Assembly: GCA_941918925.1 (NCBI GenBank)
Contig: OW799236.1
Span: forward strand, 66,612,685-66,676,684
Direction: 5' to 3'
Source of the DNA: Phyto melanocephala
Taxonomy: Eukaryota > Arthropoda > Insecta > Diptera > Rhinophoridae
Length of the DNA: 64,000 nucleotides
Under the pieces are notes generated by a model. That model did no database searches. It was not told the origin of the DNA and worked only from the letters and a program-made list of their open reading frames with translations. A program made the position numbers and the translations under genes. Positions 1-12,111 of the stretch are shown one piece after another (position 1 is the first letter of the stretch; the number at the start of each line of letters is the position of its first letter).

Positions 1-790
1 AAAACAATGTCTGAGTGTATTTAAATAAATAAAGTGCTCTTAGTTTTATAACTTATTTCAACTGTTTTTGATTGCAATAAAAGAACTCAAAGATTATTTA
101 AAGGAAATAATCCAACGTTTATAAAAGGTATAAACGTAACAATATGTTTAGGTATAGCAATTATGTTAGATATACTTAGATAGAGCTCAAAAATTTAAAC
201 TCCCGTTTAATAGATACTTTTTGTTTTACTAGGATTAACACATTTTTTGTATTTTTTCCGTTAGTATAGATAAATGAAGTCTAGCTTAACTGTTTCAATC
301 CTAATTATTTACTCTTTAGGCATTTATTTTGTAAGAAAAATTCATATACATATGTATTTAGTTTGTTTTTGATATTAAACAAAAACTGCATATTCTTGTA
401 GAGCAGTGTTGTTGTTTTAGTAAAATATTTATGTACGAGTAATTACATACATACATAATGAGAGAATTAATATGTTCCAATCAATAAATTATACATGCTT
501 TGGATATGTGTTGGCTTGCTTTTTCGTAAGTTTTATTTTGAGCTTGTTGCTGTTGCTAGTGTTATCACTTAAAAATAATTATTAGTTTTTTTGTAGTATA
601 GTTGTTTTTTGTTTATGTTGCTGCTTTTTCATTATTTTATAGTAATTTTGTTTAAAAAAAATTCTTTGTTTTATTTTGTATTATATTTCGATTCTTGTTT
701 TTTTACTTTGTTTTATTTATTTTTTATTTATTTTAATCAATGAAAACTTGTAAACACTGTATGTGTGTCGTGATTGACGTACGTACATAT
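1..790. other. AT-rich stretch without a recognised gene
   Basis: No open frame or RNA gene could be supported here. The stretch is T-rich with short simple repeats such as TACATA. One point stands out: positions 394-408 read on the minus strand as CACTGCTCTACAA, the same as the outer end of the large element at 25810, so a further member of that family may end at 408 and run off the left edge. Confidence 0.5.
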
Positions 791-801
791 GTACATACAT
801 A

Positions 802-1013
802 CAGTGAGGTGCACAAATGAGTACATGTTTTTACTATGAGCACATTTTATGTCATAAAAATAAAAGTAATAAAGCAAATTCAAAAATTTTTTTTTTAGTT
901 TATTTAGTATTAGGTACTTAACAGAACAGTGTAAAATTCAAAACTTAAATCATCAATTTCTAAGAAAAAAATAAAGAAAACGAAAACAACTCCAATGTAC
1001 TCAATTTTGCACC
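802..1013 (+). repeat. left inverted terminal repeat of the Tc1-like element
   Basis: About 210 bp, matching the reverse complement of 2117-2328. The first 120 bp are close to identical between arms and the inner 90 bp are more diverged. A 19-bp motif, GGTGCACAAATGAGTACAT at 808-826, recurs in opposite orientation at the inner edge (995-1013). Confidence 0.88.
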
Positions 1014-1043
1014 GTTGAAAAATCTTGCGGAATACGAATATTT

Positions 1044-1914
1044 TTAATACTTAGTCCAAAGCCCTTTATTTTGTAAGACATCATTTACGCGATTTAGCAT
1101 ACTCTCTACCAATTTCTGTATAATTTCTTTTGGAATATTCTTCCATTCATTTTGGATCCGCTGCCAAAGCTCGTCCAAATTTGTAGGGGCTGATTGGTAC
1201 TGTCCCAACCGTCTCTTCACGATTGACCACAAATTCTCAATCGGATTGAGGTCGGGACTTTGTGCTGGCCACTGCATTAATTGAAAATTTTGGTCGCCAA
1301 GCCATTCTTTCACGATTTTGAACGTGTGTTTTGGATAACCATCCTGCTGAAAAAATTACCTCTTCTGCAGGATAGGCGCTCTTATCTAAAAAATCGGGAA
1401 GATGAGTCTGCAAAATTCTCAAATAATCTTCTGTCTTCATTATGTTATCAATTTTTTGCAGTGGTCCAAGATCCCACCACGTAAAGCAACCCCATACCAT
1501 GACGTTTCCTCCTCCGTGCTTCACATGGCGCCTTTGAATTTTTTCACCAGATCGGCGACAGCAATATTGTTTACCATCGGATTGGAAACGGTGGAATTTG
1601 GATTCGTCTGATTAGACCACACGTTTCCAGTCGTCCACTGTCCAAGTTTTGTGGTCTTTGGCAAATTTTAAACGTGCCTTTACATTTTTTTCCGACAATA
1701 CAGGTTTTTGTTTTTTTTACTGCTGTAATATAACTAATGTCGCGAAGGGCTCAACATTAGTTAGAAGGGCGTCCGCATTAGTTAGAAGTTTTTTACGACC
1801 TCTAACTTGGGGCTTGGGAACAACGGAACACCGTTTTTGTACTCTTATGACCACTGATTGACTCACTTTTAGTTCTTTTGCAATTTCCCGGGTAGAACAG
1901 CCTCTTTCCGTCAT
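1044..1914 (-). pseudogene. Tc1 transposase pseudogene
   Basis: DD34E-type transposase in pieces on the minus strand. The N-terminal piece (1914 to 1717) holds a helix-turn-helix with STREIAKELKVSQSVV, which in this family binds the inverted repeats. The middle piece (1524 to about 1350) has VMVWGCF, and the C-terminal piece (to 1044) has SPDLNPIENLW, which carries the catalytic Glu. A frameshift near 1345-1355 separates the middle piece from the frame with QDGYPKHT, where the second catalytic Asp sits. The region between the N-terminal and middle pieces is also disrupted. No intact frame remains, so this copy cannot make transposase. Confidence 0.88.
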
Positions 1915-2116
1915 AGCCCGAATGCTTTCCTCGGTGGATTTTTAAAGTTTCTTCATTATTTATTATTGTTAGGAATTTATTTAATTTCAAATAAAATGAT
2001 TTTTGTTTAAAAATTTTTACCATACGCGATTTAAATAATGTCGAGCTTATGCAAAAAGATTGAAAAATAACGGTACTTTTTCATTTCTTTTCCTTAAATT
2101 CTTCATAAAATGCAGA

Positions 2117-2328
2117 TGTGCAAAATTGAGTACATAAAAGTTATTTTGGTTTTTTTCGTTTTTTTCTTGGTGCTTGATGCATTTTGTTACAAATTTTATA
2201 TAATTTTATTAAGTACCTAGTACTAAATAAACTACAAAAAAAATTCTTGAATTTGCTTTATTACTTTTATTTTTATGACATAAAAAGTGCTCATAGTACA
2301 AACATTTACTCATTTGTGCACTTCACTG
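2117..2328 (-). repeat. right inverted terminal repeat of the Tc1-like element
   Basis: Partner of 802-1013. The outer motif lies at 2304-2322 and the inner, oppositely oriented motif at 2117-2135. Two motif copies per arm suggest two transposase-binding sites per end. Confidence 0.88.
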
Positions 2329-2559
2329 TACATATTTGAAATACAATATTTTTAAATGTCTCTATATTATTTTAATATTTAAGCTGATTAGTGCGGGTTG
2401 TAGGTTATATTGCGTTATTTAAAATTTACTGCTTGCCCCTTAAGGAATATTAACGATAATCACCTGTTATTTGTAATTAAATTATGTAAGGTAAGTTCTT
2501 AAAAAAATTAAGTTTCGTATAATTAGTTTATAACGATATTTACTAATTTCAGTTAAGTG

Positions 2560-3262
2560 AAGGGTATAAAAGCGAAAATTTTTTTTTTTTCACCAGTGGT
2601 GCACAAAGGTATATATAGCTTTGTCATTCCGTTTGTAATTTCTACAATTTTCATTTCCGACTAAGCCTTGACCATCTGCCCGTCTGACCGTTGAAATCAA
2701 CTTTTAGAAGCAAATATATGTTCCTCAGATCTGAGTATGATATCAATCTTTTGGAAATATCCGGAAATGAATCGTTATTGAAATTCAGCACAATCGCCCC
2801 ATAACTTTCTGAGATATGAGCAAAAAACCACGACCACCTGGTTTTTTTACAGTTACAACAACAACATACATATATACTGGTTAGAGTCAGCGTGGCACCG
2901 AATCCCAGCTGAGCCAAATTTTTTTTTTATTTTATATATTACTTATATTTTGATTTATTTTTTTTTTTTAATATATTTTTTAAAAAATTTTTTTAAAATT
3001 TTGTTTACATTTTTTTCATATTTTTTTAAAATTTTTTTTTTTAATTTTTTTTATTATTTTGTTTTTTTATTTTTAATATATTTTTTATTTTTTTATTTTT
3101 TTTAGAAACATACATACGTAAACTCAATTTATAATTTTACAATGGTATGTTTTTTATTTCATATGAGATAAATGGTGATACAAACAATTGTTATTTCATG
3201 ACTACACGTTTTGAAGTGTATATAAGATTCGGTACGGCCGAATATAGCACTGTTACTTGTTG
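2560..3262 (+). mobile_element. DINE-1/Helentron-like repeat, family B, copy 1
   Basis: Non-autonomous repeat of the type found throughout fly genomes. It opens with a TATA-like GGGTATAAAAG edge and the shared block TTTGTCATTCCGTTTG. It then has a T-rich low-complexity core, and it closes with GTATATAAGATTCGGTACGGCCGAATATAGCAC (the hairpin is GATTCGG...CCGAAT) followed by TTACTTG. The 3' hairpin with sub-terminal inverted edges is the DINE-1/Helentron pattern. I call it family B to separate it from the longer family A in this window. It contains a meaningless open frame. Its part from 2702 onward is included in the tandem duplication. Confidence 0.75.
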
Positions 3263-3488
3263 TATCTGTAATTATCAGCACAAAGTTTGAACGGAAAAGG
3301 ATAAATTATTAAAATGGGCGTGGAATATATATATTACCCTTAAATAGATATTTTAATAGCTTATTAAGTAAATAACAAATAATTCAAATCGAGTCGTTAG
3401 TTATTTATTACAATTTGTAATATAACGTTCATTACACCAACCAAGATAGCACAAAAAAATTGCTTACATGCTCGATTTATTATTATTA

Positions 3489-3520
<32 letters not shown>

Positions 3521-4192
3521 TTATTATTATTTTCATTATTATTAAGCAATAATAAGACACTTCTACTAGTAATTACTACTGCACGAGATTTCCAGTCCTA
3601 TTAATGAGAACATAAATTAAACTATGCAACAAGCAAAAATTGCCAAATAAATTACTTTAACGGGAATAAAACTTGAATTTCTAAATGAATTTTTATGCAA
3701 TAGAATTTATTTAATTTCTAATATATGCAGCTTTAGAATAATTACTAAAACTGGTAATTATTTTTTTGTTTCTATTTTTGATGAATTTCTTAAATTCAAA
3801 AATTTTATTTTTTTACAAATTTAATTAATTTATCGGAAATAAGACTAGAAGCTGTCTATTGATTTTCATGCAATAAGATTTATTTTATTTCTAATACATT
3901 AAGATCAAGTACAAAATTTGTTCTTTATTTGGTGCTTTTATTCTTTATAAATTTTTTGAATTAAAAACTTTTATTATTAAAAGAAAAAAAAATTGTGTTG
4001 ACTTGTTCCTCAATAAGTTTAAAAACGATGGCTTAATCAGAAAATAAAATTAAAAAACCATAAAGCTGTCGTAATTAAAAGTTTTCCGATAGATAAGTTA
4101 ACAAAATCGATTTCGTCGTTCCAAAGCTAAGATAAGATGTATGAAGCCGCCTCTTCAGAAACCTAAAATTTTACAAACAAATTTTTTTTAAA
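3263..4192. other. AT-rich spacer with TTA microsatellite
   Basis: No gene seen. Positions 3477-3545 are an imperfect TTA/ATT microsatellite. The same block recurs at 6514-7443 in the second duplication unit, with the microsatellite at 6728-6796. Confidence 0.7.
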
Positions 4193-5952
4193 ACAAGTAA
4201 GAGCACTATATTCGGCTGTGCCGAATCTTTTATACCCACCACCAATTTTGTGTACATTTAAAGCACAATATTTATTATTTTGTTAATCGCTATGGAATAA
4301 TCTCTTTATAATAAAATATGTAGCACTTTCTTTGTAGAGTGTGATTAAATTTTAAGGGCCCATGTTGAAGGTGAACTACACCTAGTATTTAAACTTGCTT
4401 TCTGCATTTCACTTGACATTTCTCAGTTTCAAACTTACTCAATTTGATCCGTGGAAAGATACGCAAATGAGCAACGCTTTAAAGTTATTCAGGTTTTTTA
4501 TAAAAATGGGCGTTCAAATCAAAATGCATTTTGTGCACTTTGTAATTCTTTTGATCAACATAATCATTCAAATTCGTCCACAATCGGGAGAATTGTAAAA
4601 AATATTTAAATTTCTGCAAAACAGGTCTGTATAAAATGTTAGAAAATCTGTGAATGCCTTCTTAGTTCGTTGAATGGGAACCACTGCTGGTTTTTGCGAT
4701 AGTGTGGCAAAAGAGCAGTCAACCTCGCCTCATCATCATGCCCAACAATTGAGCATCAACATTGTCATTGAAAATTTGGACCATCAGATAGAGGAGTGGC
4801 GCCAAGGATGGGGGGGCCATTTGGCCGATATTTTGCTAAATACATAATTGAACCATACAAATATTATCATTATTAAAAGAAATGATAATAATTTCTTAAA
4901 TAATTTGTGTTTTATTTAAAATCAACATCGGCCCTTAAAATGTAACCACCCTTTATAACTTCGATATGCTACTAAAATGCTTTTGTAAATGTATTCTTTC
5001 AATGAAAGTGCGCATTAAAGTAGGCGTGTCAATAAAGTTTCTGCTAATAAATACAACTTAGATTTCTCAATATGGTCCTTTATTTTCCCAAGAACTTTGT
5101 CAATAGAGAAATTACATGAATTTAAGATAAACCGTTATATGGGAGGTAGTCGTTAAAGTGGGTGTGTCACCTAAACTTTTTGGCACACCAATATCATTGA
5201 TTAGAAGGATATACGTAGCAAATTTGATCATCATACCTCTAATGTTGGCGGTTTTATGAGCTTTGAAATTTCATTAACGGTTTATAACGTGAAAACTGGG
5301 CGTTATAGTAGGCGTGTCAAAGTTGTTTTTGCGAATAAGTACAACTTAGGTGTTTCAATATAGCCCTTTGTTATTCCAAAATCTTTATTAATAGAGAAAT
5401 TATATGAATTTTAGTTAAAACGTTATATGGGAGGTAGGCGTTAAAGTGGGCGTGGCACCTTAATTTTCCGGCACAGTAATGACAATGCCTAGGGGGATAT
5501 ACGTAGCAAATTTTATCATCATACCTCTAGATTTGGCGTTTTTATAAGCTTTTAAATTTCATTAACGGTAGATAACGTGAAAAGTGGGCGTTATAGTAGG
5601 CGTGTCAAAGTTATTTTTGCGAATGAGTACAACTTAGGAGTTTCAATATAGTCCTTTATAATTCCAAAATCTTTATTAATAGAGAAATTATATGAATTTT
5701 GAATAAAACGTTATGTGGGAGGTGGGCGTAAAAGTGGGCGTGGCATATTGATTTTCCGTTACAGAAAAGCCTCTTACCAAAAAGCAAAGTGTGCAAAATT
5801 TCAGAGTCGTACATCTAATTTTGTGGCTTTTATGACGTTTTTGTTTTTAAATATACCGAAAAATACACTGTGCGGTATAAATTTTCATACTTTTTGATCG
5901 ATAACTCCTCTCCTAATGAATAGATTTAGATAATTTTCAGGAAAAAATATTG
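4193..5952 (-). mobile_element. DINE-1/Helentron-like repeat, family A, copy 1 (5' truncated)
   Basis: Its 3' end is on the left: AACAAGTAAGAGCAC, the hairpin ATTCGGCTGTGCCGAAT, then CTTTTATACCCACCACCA, which is the sub-terminal inverted repeat. The body contains repeated modules with GTGGGCGT and GGCGTGTCAAAG, the GC-rich boxes typical of DINE-1. The 5' part is missing because the duplication junction at 5952 cuts it. The short open frames at 4395-4598 and 5715-5897 recur in every copy of the family and are not genes. Confidence 0.85.
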
Positions 5953-6513
5953 TTTTAGAAGCAAATATATGTTCCTCAGATCTGAGTATGATATCAATCT
6001 TTTGGAAATATCCGGAAATGAATCGTTATTGAAATTCAGCACAATCGCCCCATAACTTTCTGAGATATGAGCAAAAAACCACGACCACCTGGTTTTTTTA
6101 CAGTTACAACAACAACATACATATATACTGGTTAGAGTCAGCGTGGCACCGAATCCCAGCTGAGCCAAATTTTTTTTTTATTTTATATATTACTTATATT
6201 TTGATTTATTTTTTTTTTTTAATATATTTTTTAAAAAATTTTTTTAAAATTTTGTTTACATTTTTTTCATATTTTTTTAAAATTTTTTTTTTTAATTTTT
6301 TTTATTATTTTGTTTTTTTATTTTTAATATATTTTTTATTTTTTTATTTTTTTTAGAAACATACATACGTAAACTCAATTTATAATTTTACAATGGTATG
6401 TTTTTTATTTCATATGAGATAAATGGTGATACAAACAATTGTTATTTCATGACTACACGTTTTGAAGTGTATATAAGATTCGGTACGGCCGAATATAGCA
6501 CTGTTACTTGTTG
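5953..6513 (+). mobile_element. family B repeat, 3' part created by the duplication
   Basis: Duplicate of 2702-3262. It lacks the 5' edge because the duplication started inside the element. It ends in the GATTCGGTACGGCCGAATATAG hairpin region. Confidence 0.85.
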
Positions 6514-6739
6514 TATCTGTAATTATCAGCACAAAGTTTGAACGGAAAAGGATAAATTATTAAAATGGGCGTGGAATATATATATTACCCTTAAATAGAT
6601 ATTTTAATAGCTTATTAAGTAAATAACAAATAATTCAAATCGAGTCGTTAGTTATTTATTACAATTTGTAATATAACGTTCATTACACCAACCAAGATAG
6701 CACAAAAAAATTGCTTACATGCTCGATTTATTATTATTA

Positions 6740-6771
<32 letters not shown>

Positions 6772-9203
6772 TTATTATTATTTTCATTATTATTAAGCAA
6801 TAATAAGACACTTCTACTAGTAATTACTACTGCACGAGATTTCCAGTCCTATTAATGAGAACATAAATTAAACTATGCAACAAGCAAAAATTGCCAAATA
6901 AATTACTTTAACGGGAATAAAACTTGAATTTCTAAATGAATTTTTATGCAATAGAATTTATTTAATTTCTAATATATGCAGCTTTAGAATAATTACTAAA
7001 ACTGGTAATTATTTTTTTGTTTCTATTTTTGATGAATTTCTTAAATTCAAAAATTTTATTTTTTTACAAATTTAATTAATTTATCGGAAATAAGACTAGA
7101 AGCTGTCTATTGATTTTCATGCAATAAGATTTATTTTATTTCTAATACATTAAGATCAAGTACAAAATTTGTTCTTTATTTGGTGCTTTTATTCTTTATA
7201 AATTTTTTGAATTAAAAACTTTTATTATTAAAAGAAAAAAAAATTGTGTTGACTTGTTCCTCAATAAGTTTAAAAACGATGGCTTAATCAGAAAATAAAA
7301 TTAAAAAACCATAAAGCTGTCGTAATTAAAAGTTTTCCGATAGATAAGTTAACAAAATCGATTTCGTCGTTCCAAAGCTAAGATAAGATGTATGAAGCCG
7401 CCTCTTCAGAAACCTAAAATTTTACAAACAAATTTTTTTTAAAACAAGTAAGAGCACTATATTCGGCTGTGCCGAATCTTTTATACCCACCACCAATTTT
7501 GTGTACATTTAAAGCACAATATTTATTATTTTGTTAATCGCTATGGAATAATCTCTTTATAATAAAATATGTAGCACTTTCTTTGTAGAGTGTGATTAAA
7601 TTTTAAGGGCCCATGTTGAAGGTGAACTACACCTAGTATTTAAACTTGTTTTCTGCATTTCACTTGACATTTCTCAGTTTCAAACTTACTCAATTTGATC
7701 CGTGGAAAGATACGCAAATGAGCAACGCTTTAAAGTTATTCAGGTTTTTTATAAAAATGGGCGTTCAAATCAAAATGCATTTTGTGCACTTTGTAATTCT
7801 TTTGATCAACATAATCATTCAAATTCGTCCACAATCGGGAGAATTGTAAAAAATATTTAAATTTCTGCAAAACAGGTCTGTATAAAATGTTAGAAAATCT
7901 GTGAATGCCTTCTTAGTTCGTTGAATGGGAACCACTGCTGGTTTTTGCGATAGTGTGGCAAAAGAGCAGTCAACCTCGCCTCATCATCATGCCCAACAAT
8001 TGAGCATCAACATTGTCATTGAAAATTTGGACCATCAGATAGAGGAGTGGCGCCAAGGATGGGGGGGCCATTTGGCCGATATTTTGCTAAATACATAATT
8101 GAACCATACAAATATTATCATTATTAAAAGAAATGATAATAATTTCTTAAATAATTTGTGTTTTATTTAAAATCAACATCGGCCCTTAAAATGTAACCAC
8201 CCTTTATAACTTCGATATGCTACTAAAATGCTTTTGTAAATGTATTCTTTCAATGAAAGTGCGCATTAAAGTAGGCGTGTCAATAAAGTTTCTGCTAATA
8301 AATACAACTTAGATTTCTCAATATGGTCCTTTATTTTCCCAAGAACTTTGTCAATAGAGAAATTACATGAATTTAAGATAAACCGTTATATGGGAGGTAG
8401 TCGTTAAAGTGGGTGTGTCACCTAAACTTTTTGGCACACCAATATCATTGATTAGAAGGATATACGTAGCAAATTTGATCATCATACCTCTAATGTTGGC
8501 GGTTTTATGAGCTTTGAAATTTCATTAACGGTTTATAACGTGAAAACTGGGCGTTATAGTAGGCGTGTCAAAGTTGTTTTTGCGAATAAGTACAACTTAG
8601 GTGTTTCAATATAGCCCTTTGTTATTCCAAAATCTTTATTAATAGAGAAATTATATGAATTTTAGTTAAAACGTTATATGGGAGGTAGGCGGTAAAGTGG
8701 GCGTGGCACCTTAATTTTCCGGCACAGTAATGACAATGCCTAGGGGGATATACGTAGCAAATTTTATCATCATACCTCTAGATTTGGCGTTTTTATAAGC
8801 TTTTAAATTTCATTAACGGTAGATAACGTGAAAAGTGGGCGTTATAGTAGGCGTGTCAAAGTTATTTTTGCGAATGAGTACAACTTAGGAGTTTCAATAT
8901 AGTCCTTTATAATTCCAAAATCTTTATTAATAGAGAAATTATATGAATTTTGAATAAAACGTTATGTGGGAGGTGGGCGTAAAAGTGGGCGTGGCATATT
9001 GATTTTCCGTTACAGAAAAGCCTCTTACCAAAAAGCAAAGTGTGCAAAATTTCAGAGTCGTACATCTAATTTTGTGGCTTTTATGACGTTTTTGTTTTTA
9101 AATATACCGAAAAATACACTGTGCGGTATAAATTTTCATACTTTTTGATCGATAACTCCTCTCCTAATGAATAGATTTAGATAATTTTCAGGAAAAAATA
9201 TTG
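5953..9203 (+). repeat. 3,251-bp tandem duplication, unit 2
   Basis: Second unit, in the same orientation and directly abutting unit 1. Beyond 9207 the sequence continues as the complete 5' part of the family A repeat, so unit 2 keeps the ancestral right flank and unit 1 keeps the ancestral left flank. Confidence 0.93.
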
Positions 9204-9540
9204 TTTTTACTCAGGAAATATATATTCGAAGTTTCATGAGTCTACGTTAATGCGTTTGGACACAATTTCATTTTATTCGATGTTTGAAGGACACGGTTTT
9301 TTCGACCTACTCTTGCTTTTCGAGCTATAACTCTGTTCCTAATATTCCGATTTAGCCCATTTTCAATACCAACCAAACCTTGTCTATAAGAAAGATTCTG
9401 GCAAAATTTGAGCCCCCTAGCTTTTTCGGTGCGACCTCTATCGTGCTTTCAACAGACGGACAGACGGATATTTCGATGTGTTACAAACGGAATGACAAAA
9501 TGAATATACCCCCACCATTTTTTTGGTGGCGGGTATAAAA
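7444..9540 (-). mobile_element. DINE-1/Helentron-like repeat, family A, copy 2 (full length)
   Basis: Complete copy from the 3' hairpin on the left (ATTCGGCTGTGCCGAAT near 7461) to the 5' edge GGTGGCGGGTATAAAA on the right. TTTTATACCC[A/G]CCACCA is present inverted at both ends, with the hairpin outside it at one end only. It carries three body modules. Near 9465-9475 the tract between the GACGGACA block and TATTTCGATGTG is shortened relative to copies 3 and 4, with GGA at the break. Confidence 0.88.
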
Positions 9541-9747
9541 ACCTTACCGTATAATTTGAAATAATGATGCTTTTTTCAGTTAGGAGACTATAGCGGATAA
9601 AAAATAGTGATTATTTAGGGAAAAAGCGTTTGTTGCATAGCATTATTGCTTTTACCGCGCATATGTTAAACTCATTGACAGAATTCAATGAAGGTGTTGT
9701 ATGCGAAATAATTTTCATTATTTATTGCTGACAGTTAATTATATATA

Positions 9748-11567
9748 CAGTGAAACTTCGATATTACGATCTTCGTTATAACGAAAAACTCAATATAACG
9801 AATTTTTAGCTGAGTCCCTTGAAAAAACCTTTTCATACAAAAAAGCTCTATAGCTATAACGAAGAAATTCTGAGCTATAAAGCCTCTATATGGCGAAGTA
9901 TTTTTTCAAAATCCTCTACACAACGAAATTATAATTGAGAAATATGTACATACTAGGGTGATCGATTATTCGACTTTTTTAAGAAACCGGGTTTCAAATA
10001 GCTTAAAATTAAGAATTTCAAAAAAAACCGGTTGCTATTTTGAAAATTAAGAAAAACCCGGTTAACCGGTTCGAATATATAAAATATAATATTTAAAGAA
10101 AAAATTAAAAATATTGTTCAAAAAGATTATAATAAAAATTATATTTAAATATGAAATTTTTACAGTTTATATACGTTTGGCTGCACAATAACGCAATAAC
10201 TGACATGAATGCAGTTGACTAATTTGGTTTTAAGTAGTTGAATTTAAGGAAAAAAGGTACTCTTTACTAGTTAAATAAATAAATACGTAAATTAATACAT
10301 AAATAAATAAGACTTTTTATAAGGCTGTTATAAAATTTTGTATCTCCTTCTGTTAATTTTTTTAAATGTTAAATAGATATTTTAAACTAATATGCACAAA
10401 CGTGTTTTGTTTGAAATGATTTCTGTAATTTGAAATACATTTTAAAGGAGAAAATCTTTAAAATTTAATTTTAAAAAATTCTTTTTTATACCCCTGACAG
10501 ACATACAGGGCATAAGCTAGTTTGTTCAATGGTTTAATTGAAATTTAAGTTGACAGACACTCAATGCCATTAATTTAAATTAGGATCTGGAAAAATAGAT
10601 TATTGGTTTTTGTTTATTGTAACTACATTTTTCAACTAAAAGTGATCGATCACCTTAGTTTATGCTTCAAATACCTTAAACTTTTAATGATAGATTTATA
10701 TCCTATAAAAAATAATATTTAAGCTTAATAATATTTTTTTTTTTGCATTTGTTTTTTAAACAAATATTATGAAAGAATATTAAATAGTTTTCATTTTCTG
10801 ATTTTTGGCAACTTTTCGCGTACTAAATATATTATGGTACGATTGTTTACAAAGATATATGAAAATAAACTTAAAAATATAAAAAAACCGGTTTTTCGGA
10901 TAAAAAAACCGGTGTATTCGATATTCGAAAAATCAACATTTGAAAAAAAAACCGCTCGCAAAAAGAGGAAAAAACCGGGTTTTCCACCGGTTGTAAAACC
11001 GAGTCGATCACCCTAGTACATACATACATACATACATAGTATGTATTGTATAATATTTTAAGTGTGTAAGTCATTAAAATCCCGTTATCAAAAGTCTCTA
11101 CATAACGAAGTCTTGAACTATAGCCTCCATACAATGAACTTAGAATAAAGGAAAATTAAATTTTAAGCAAAACAGGGAAGTCCCTTTTAAAAACAACGAA
11201 AGGTACATAAATGTCTTTGAATATGTAAAGCGCCACAGCTTAGCATCTGTCGAAAAAAATATTGATAGTTGCATTCTAAACTTGCGTAAACAAACAAAAA
11301 TTACATAATATTTTATTAAAATGTAATAAAATAAAAAAAATAATAAAAACATAATTTTTTATTTACCTCTTAAATAGTGAATTTTTATTATGTATGTACA
11401 TGTATGTAGTATGTATTTTCGTGTAAAATAGAATTTGGCCGAATTTTTTTCGTATTTCTTTAAATTTCGTTATACCAAGGTTTCACAATGCGTATGTATG
11501 ACGAATCAATAGCTATAACGAAGTATTTTTCGATATAATCTATATTCGTTATATCGAAGTTTCACTG
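9748..11567. mobile_element. pogo/Tigger-like non-autonomous DNA element
   Basis: Both ends read CAGTGAAACTTCGATAT inward and are flanked by TA (9746-9747 and 11568-11569). The sub-terminal DNA repeats TATAACGAAG-like words, as pogo/Tigger-group ends often do. No transposase frame remains. Its 1,820 bp include the 1,061-bp hAT insertion at 9955-11015, so the element itself is about 750 bp. Confidence 0.8.
9955..11015. mobile_element. hAT-type non-autonomous element with 8-bp target duplication
   Basis: The ends read TAGGGTGATCGA inward on both sides. The flanks are GTACATAC at 9947-9954 and GTACATAC at 11016-11023, a perfect 8-bp duplication as hAT elements make. Sub-terminal zones on both sides are dense in AACCGG and CCGGTT words, likely transposase-binding sites. 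The core is AT-rich and non-coding. It sits inside the pogo/Tigger-like element and is therefore younger. Confidence 0.9.
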
Positions 11568-11569
11568 TA

Positions 11570-12111
11570 TATTGATTTTTTATTGCTTGCTTGGCTTATC
11601 TTTATCGATCGTGGAGTTAATTACAAGTTGCAAAGTAAACTCTTATTCATTACTTAAATTTTTTTTTACTTTATATTTAGTTTGTCCAATTAGTAAACTA
11701 CTTTAAATTGAATGACAATAAAATACAACTTTAAAAGAATTCAAATTGCATTCTTACTAAATACTATTTATCAATTGGAGTTGCTCTAGTTACAATATAG
11801 AAACTTACTTTATCATTTTGGTAATTTAGGTATATGAGAACGTCAGAATAAATAAAAGTTTAAGCTTACTTTTTTTGTTTTAAGTTTCTAAAAATTACAA
11901 ATCCGTTTTAAATTACGAAACAATTTTCACATTTATTTCAGTCTTTAAAAATATATAACTAAATGTAAGAAATTTATGGTGTATGTTTCATAATTGCCTA
12001 ATTCCATTTAACTGTCAAGTACCCAGTGAAGATGTTTCGCTTGTTTTGTTTAAATAATTGATAATACCGACTAGGAAACACTTAACATATGAATGCCAAA
12101 CTTTATATAAA
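11570..12111. other. AT-rich spacer
   Basis: No gene, RNA or repeat end could be supported in this stretch. Confidence 0.6.

Larger units (their letters stand above)
802..2328 (-). mobile_element. Tc1-like DNA transposon, degenerate
   Basis: A 1,527-bp element flanked by TA on both sides (800-801 and 2329-2330), the usual Tc1/mariner target duplication. The ends begin CAGTGAGGTGCAC on the left and CAGTGAAGTGCAC on the right, read inward, and the inverted repeats run about 210 bp. The broken transposase lies on the minus strand between them. Length and layout fit the long-ITR Tc1 group. The element is certainly inactive now because the reading frame is shifted at least once. Confidence 0.9.
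2702..5952 (+). repeat. 3,251-bp tandem duplication, unit 1
   Basis: Every base compared at an offset of 3,251 matches the next unit except 4398 (C against T at 7649) and 5441 (T against G at 8692). The left break and the right break share TTTT: CAAC-TTTT-AGAAG at the start, ATTG-TTTT-AGAAG at the junction and ATTG-TTTT-TACTC at the end. It carries the tail of a family B repeat, about 900 bp of AT-rich DNA and a family A repeat cut at the junction. Confidence 0.93.

Noticed and set aside
2651..2917. 88-residue cysteine-containing ORF, also at 5926 and similar at 52636
   Set aside because: Chance frame in family B DINE repeats; the Cys run is encoded by an ACAACA-type simple repeat on the other strand.
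3477..3545. TTA repeat as a possible origin or structured site
   Set aside because: Simple imperfect microsatellite; nothing else supports a function.
4395..4598. 67-residue ORF recurring at 7646, 12759 and 19049
   Set aside because: It lies inside every family A DINE copy and diverges as non-coding DNA does; starts are not conserved ATG codons.
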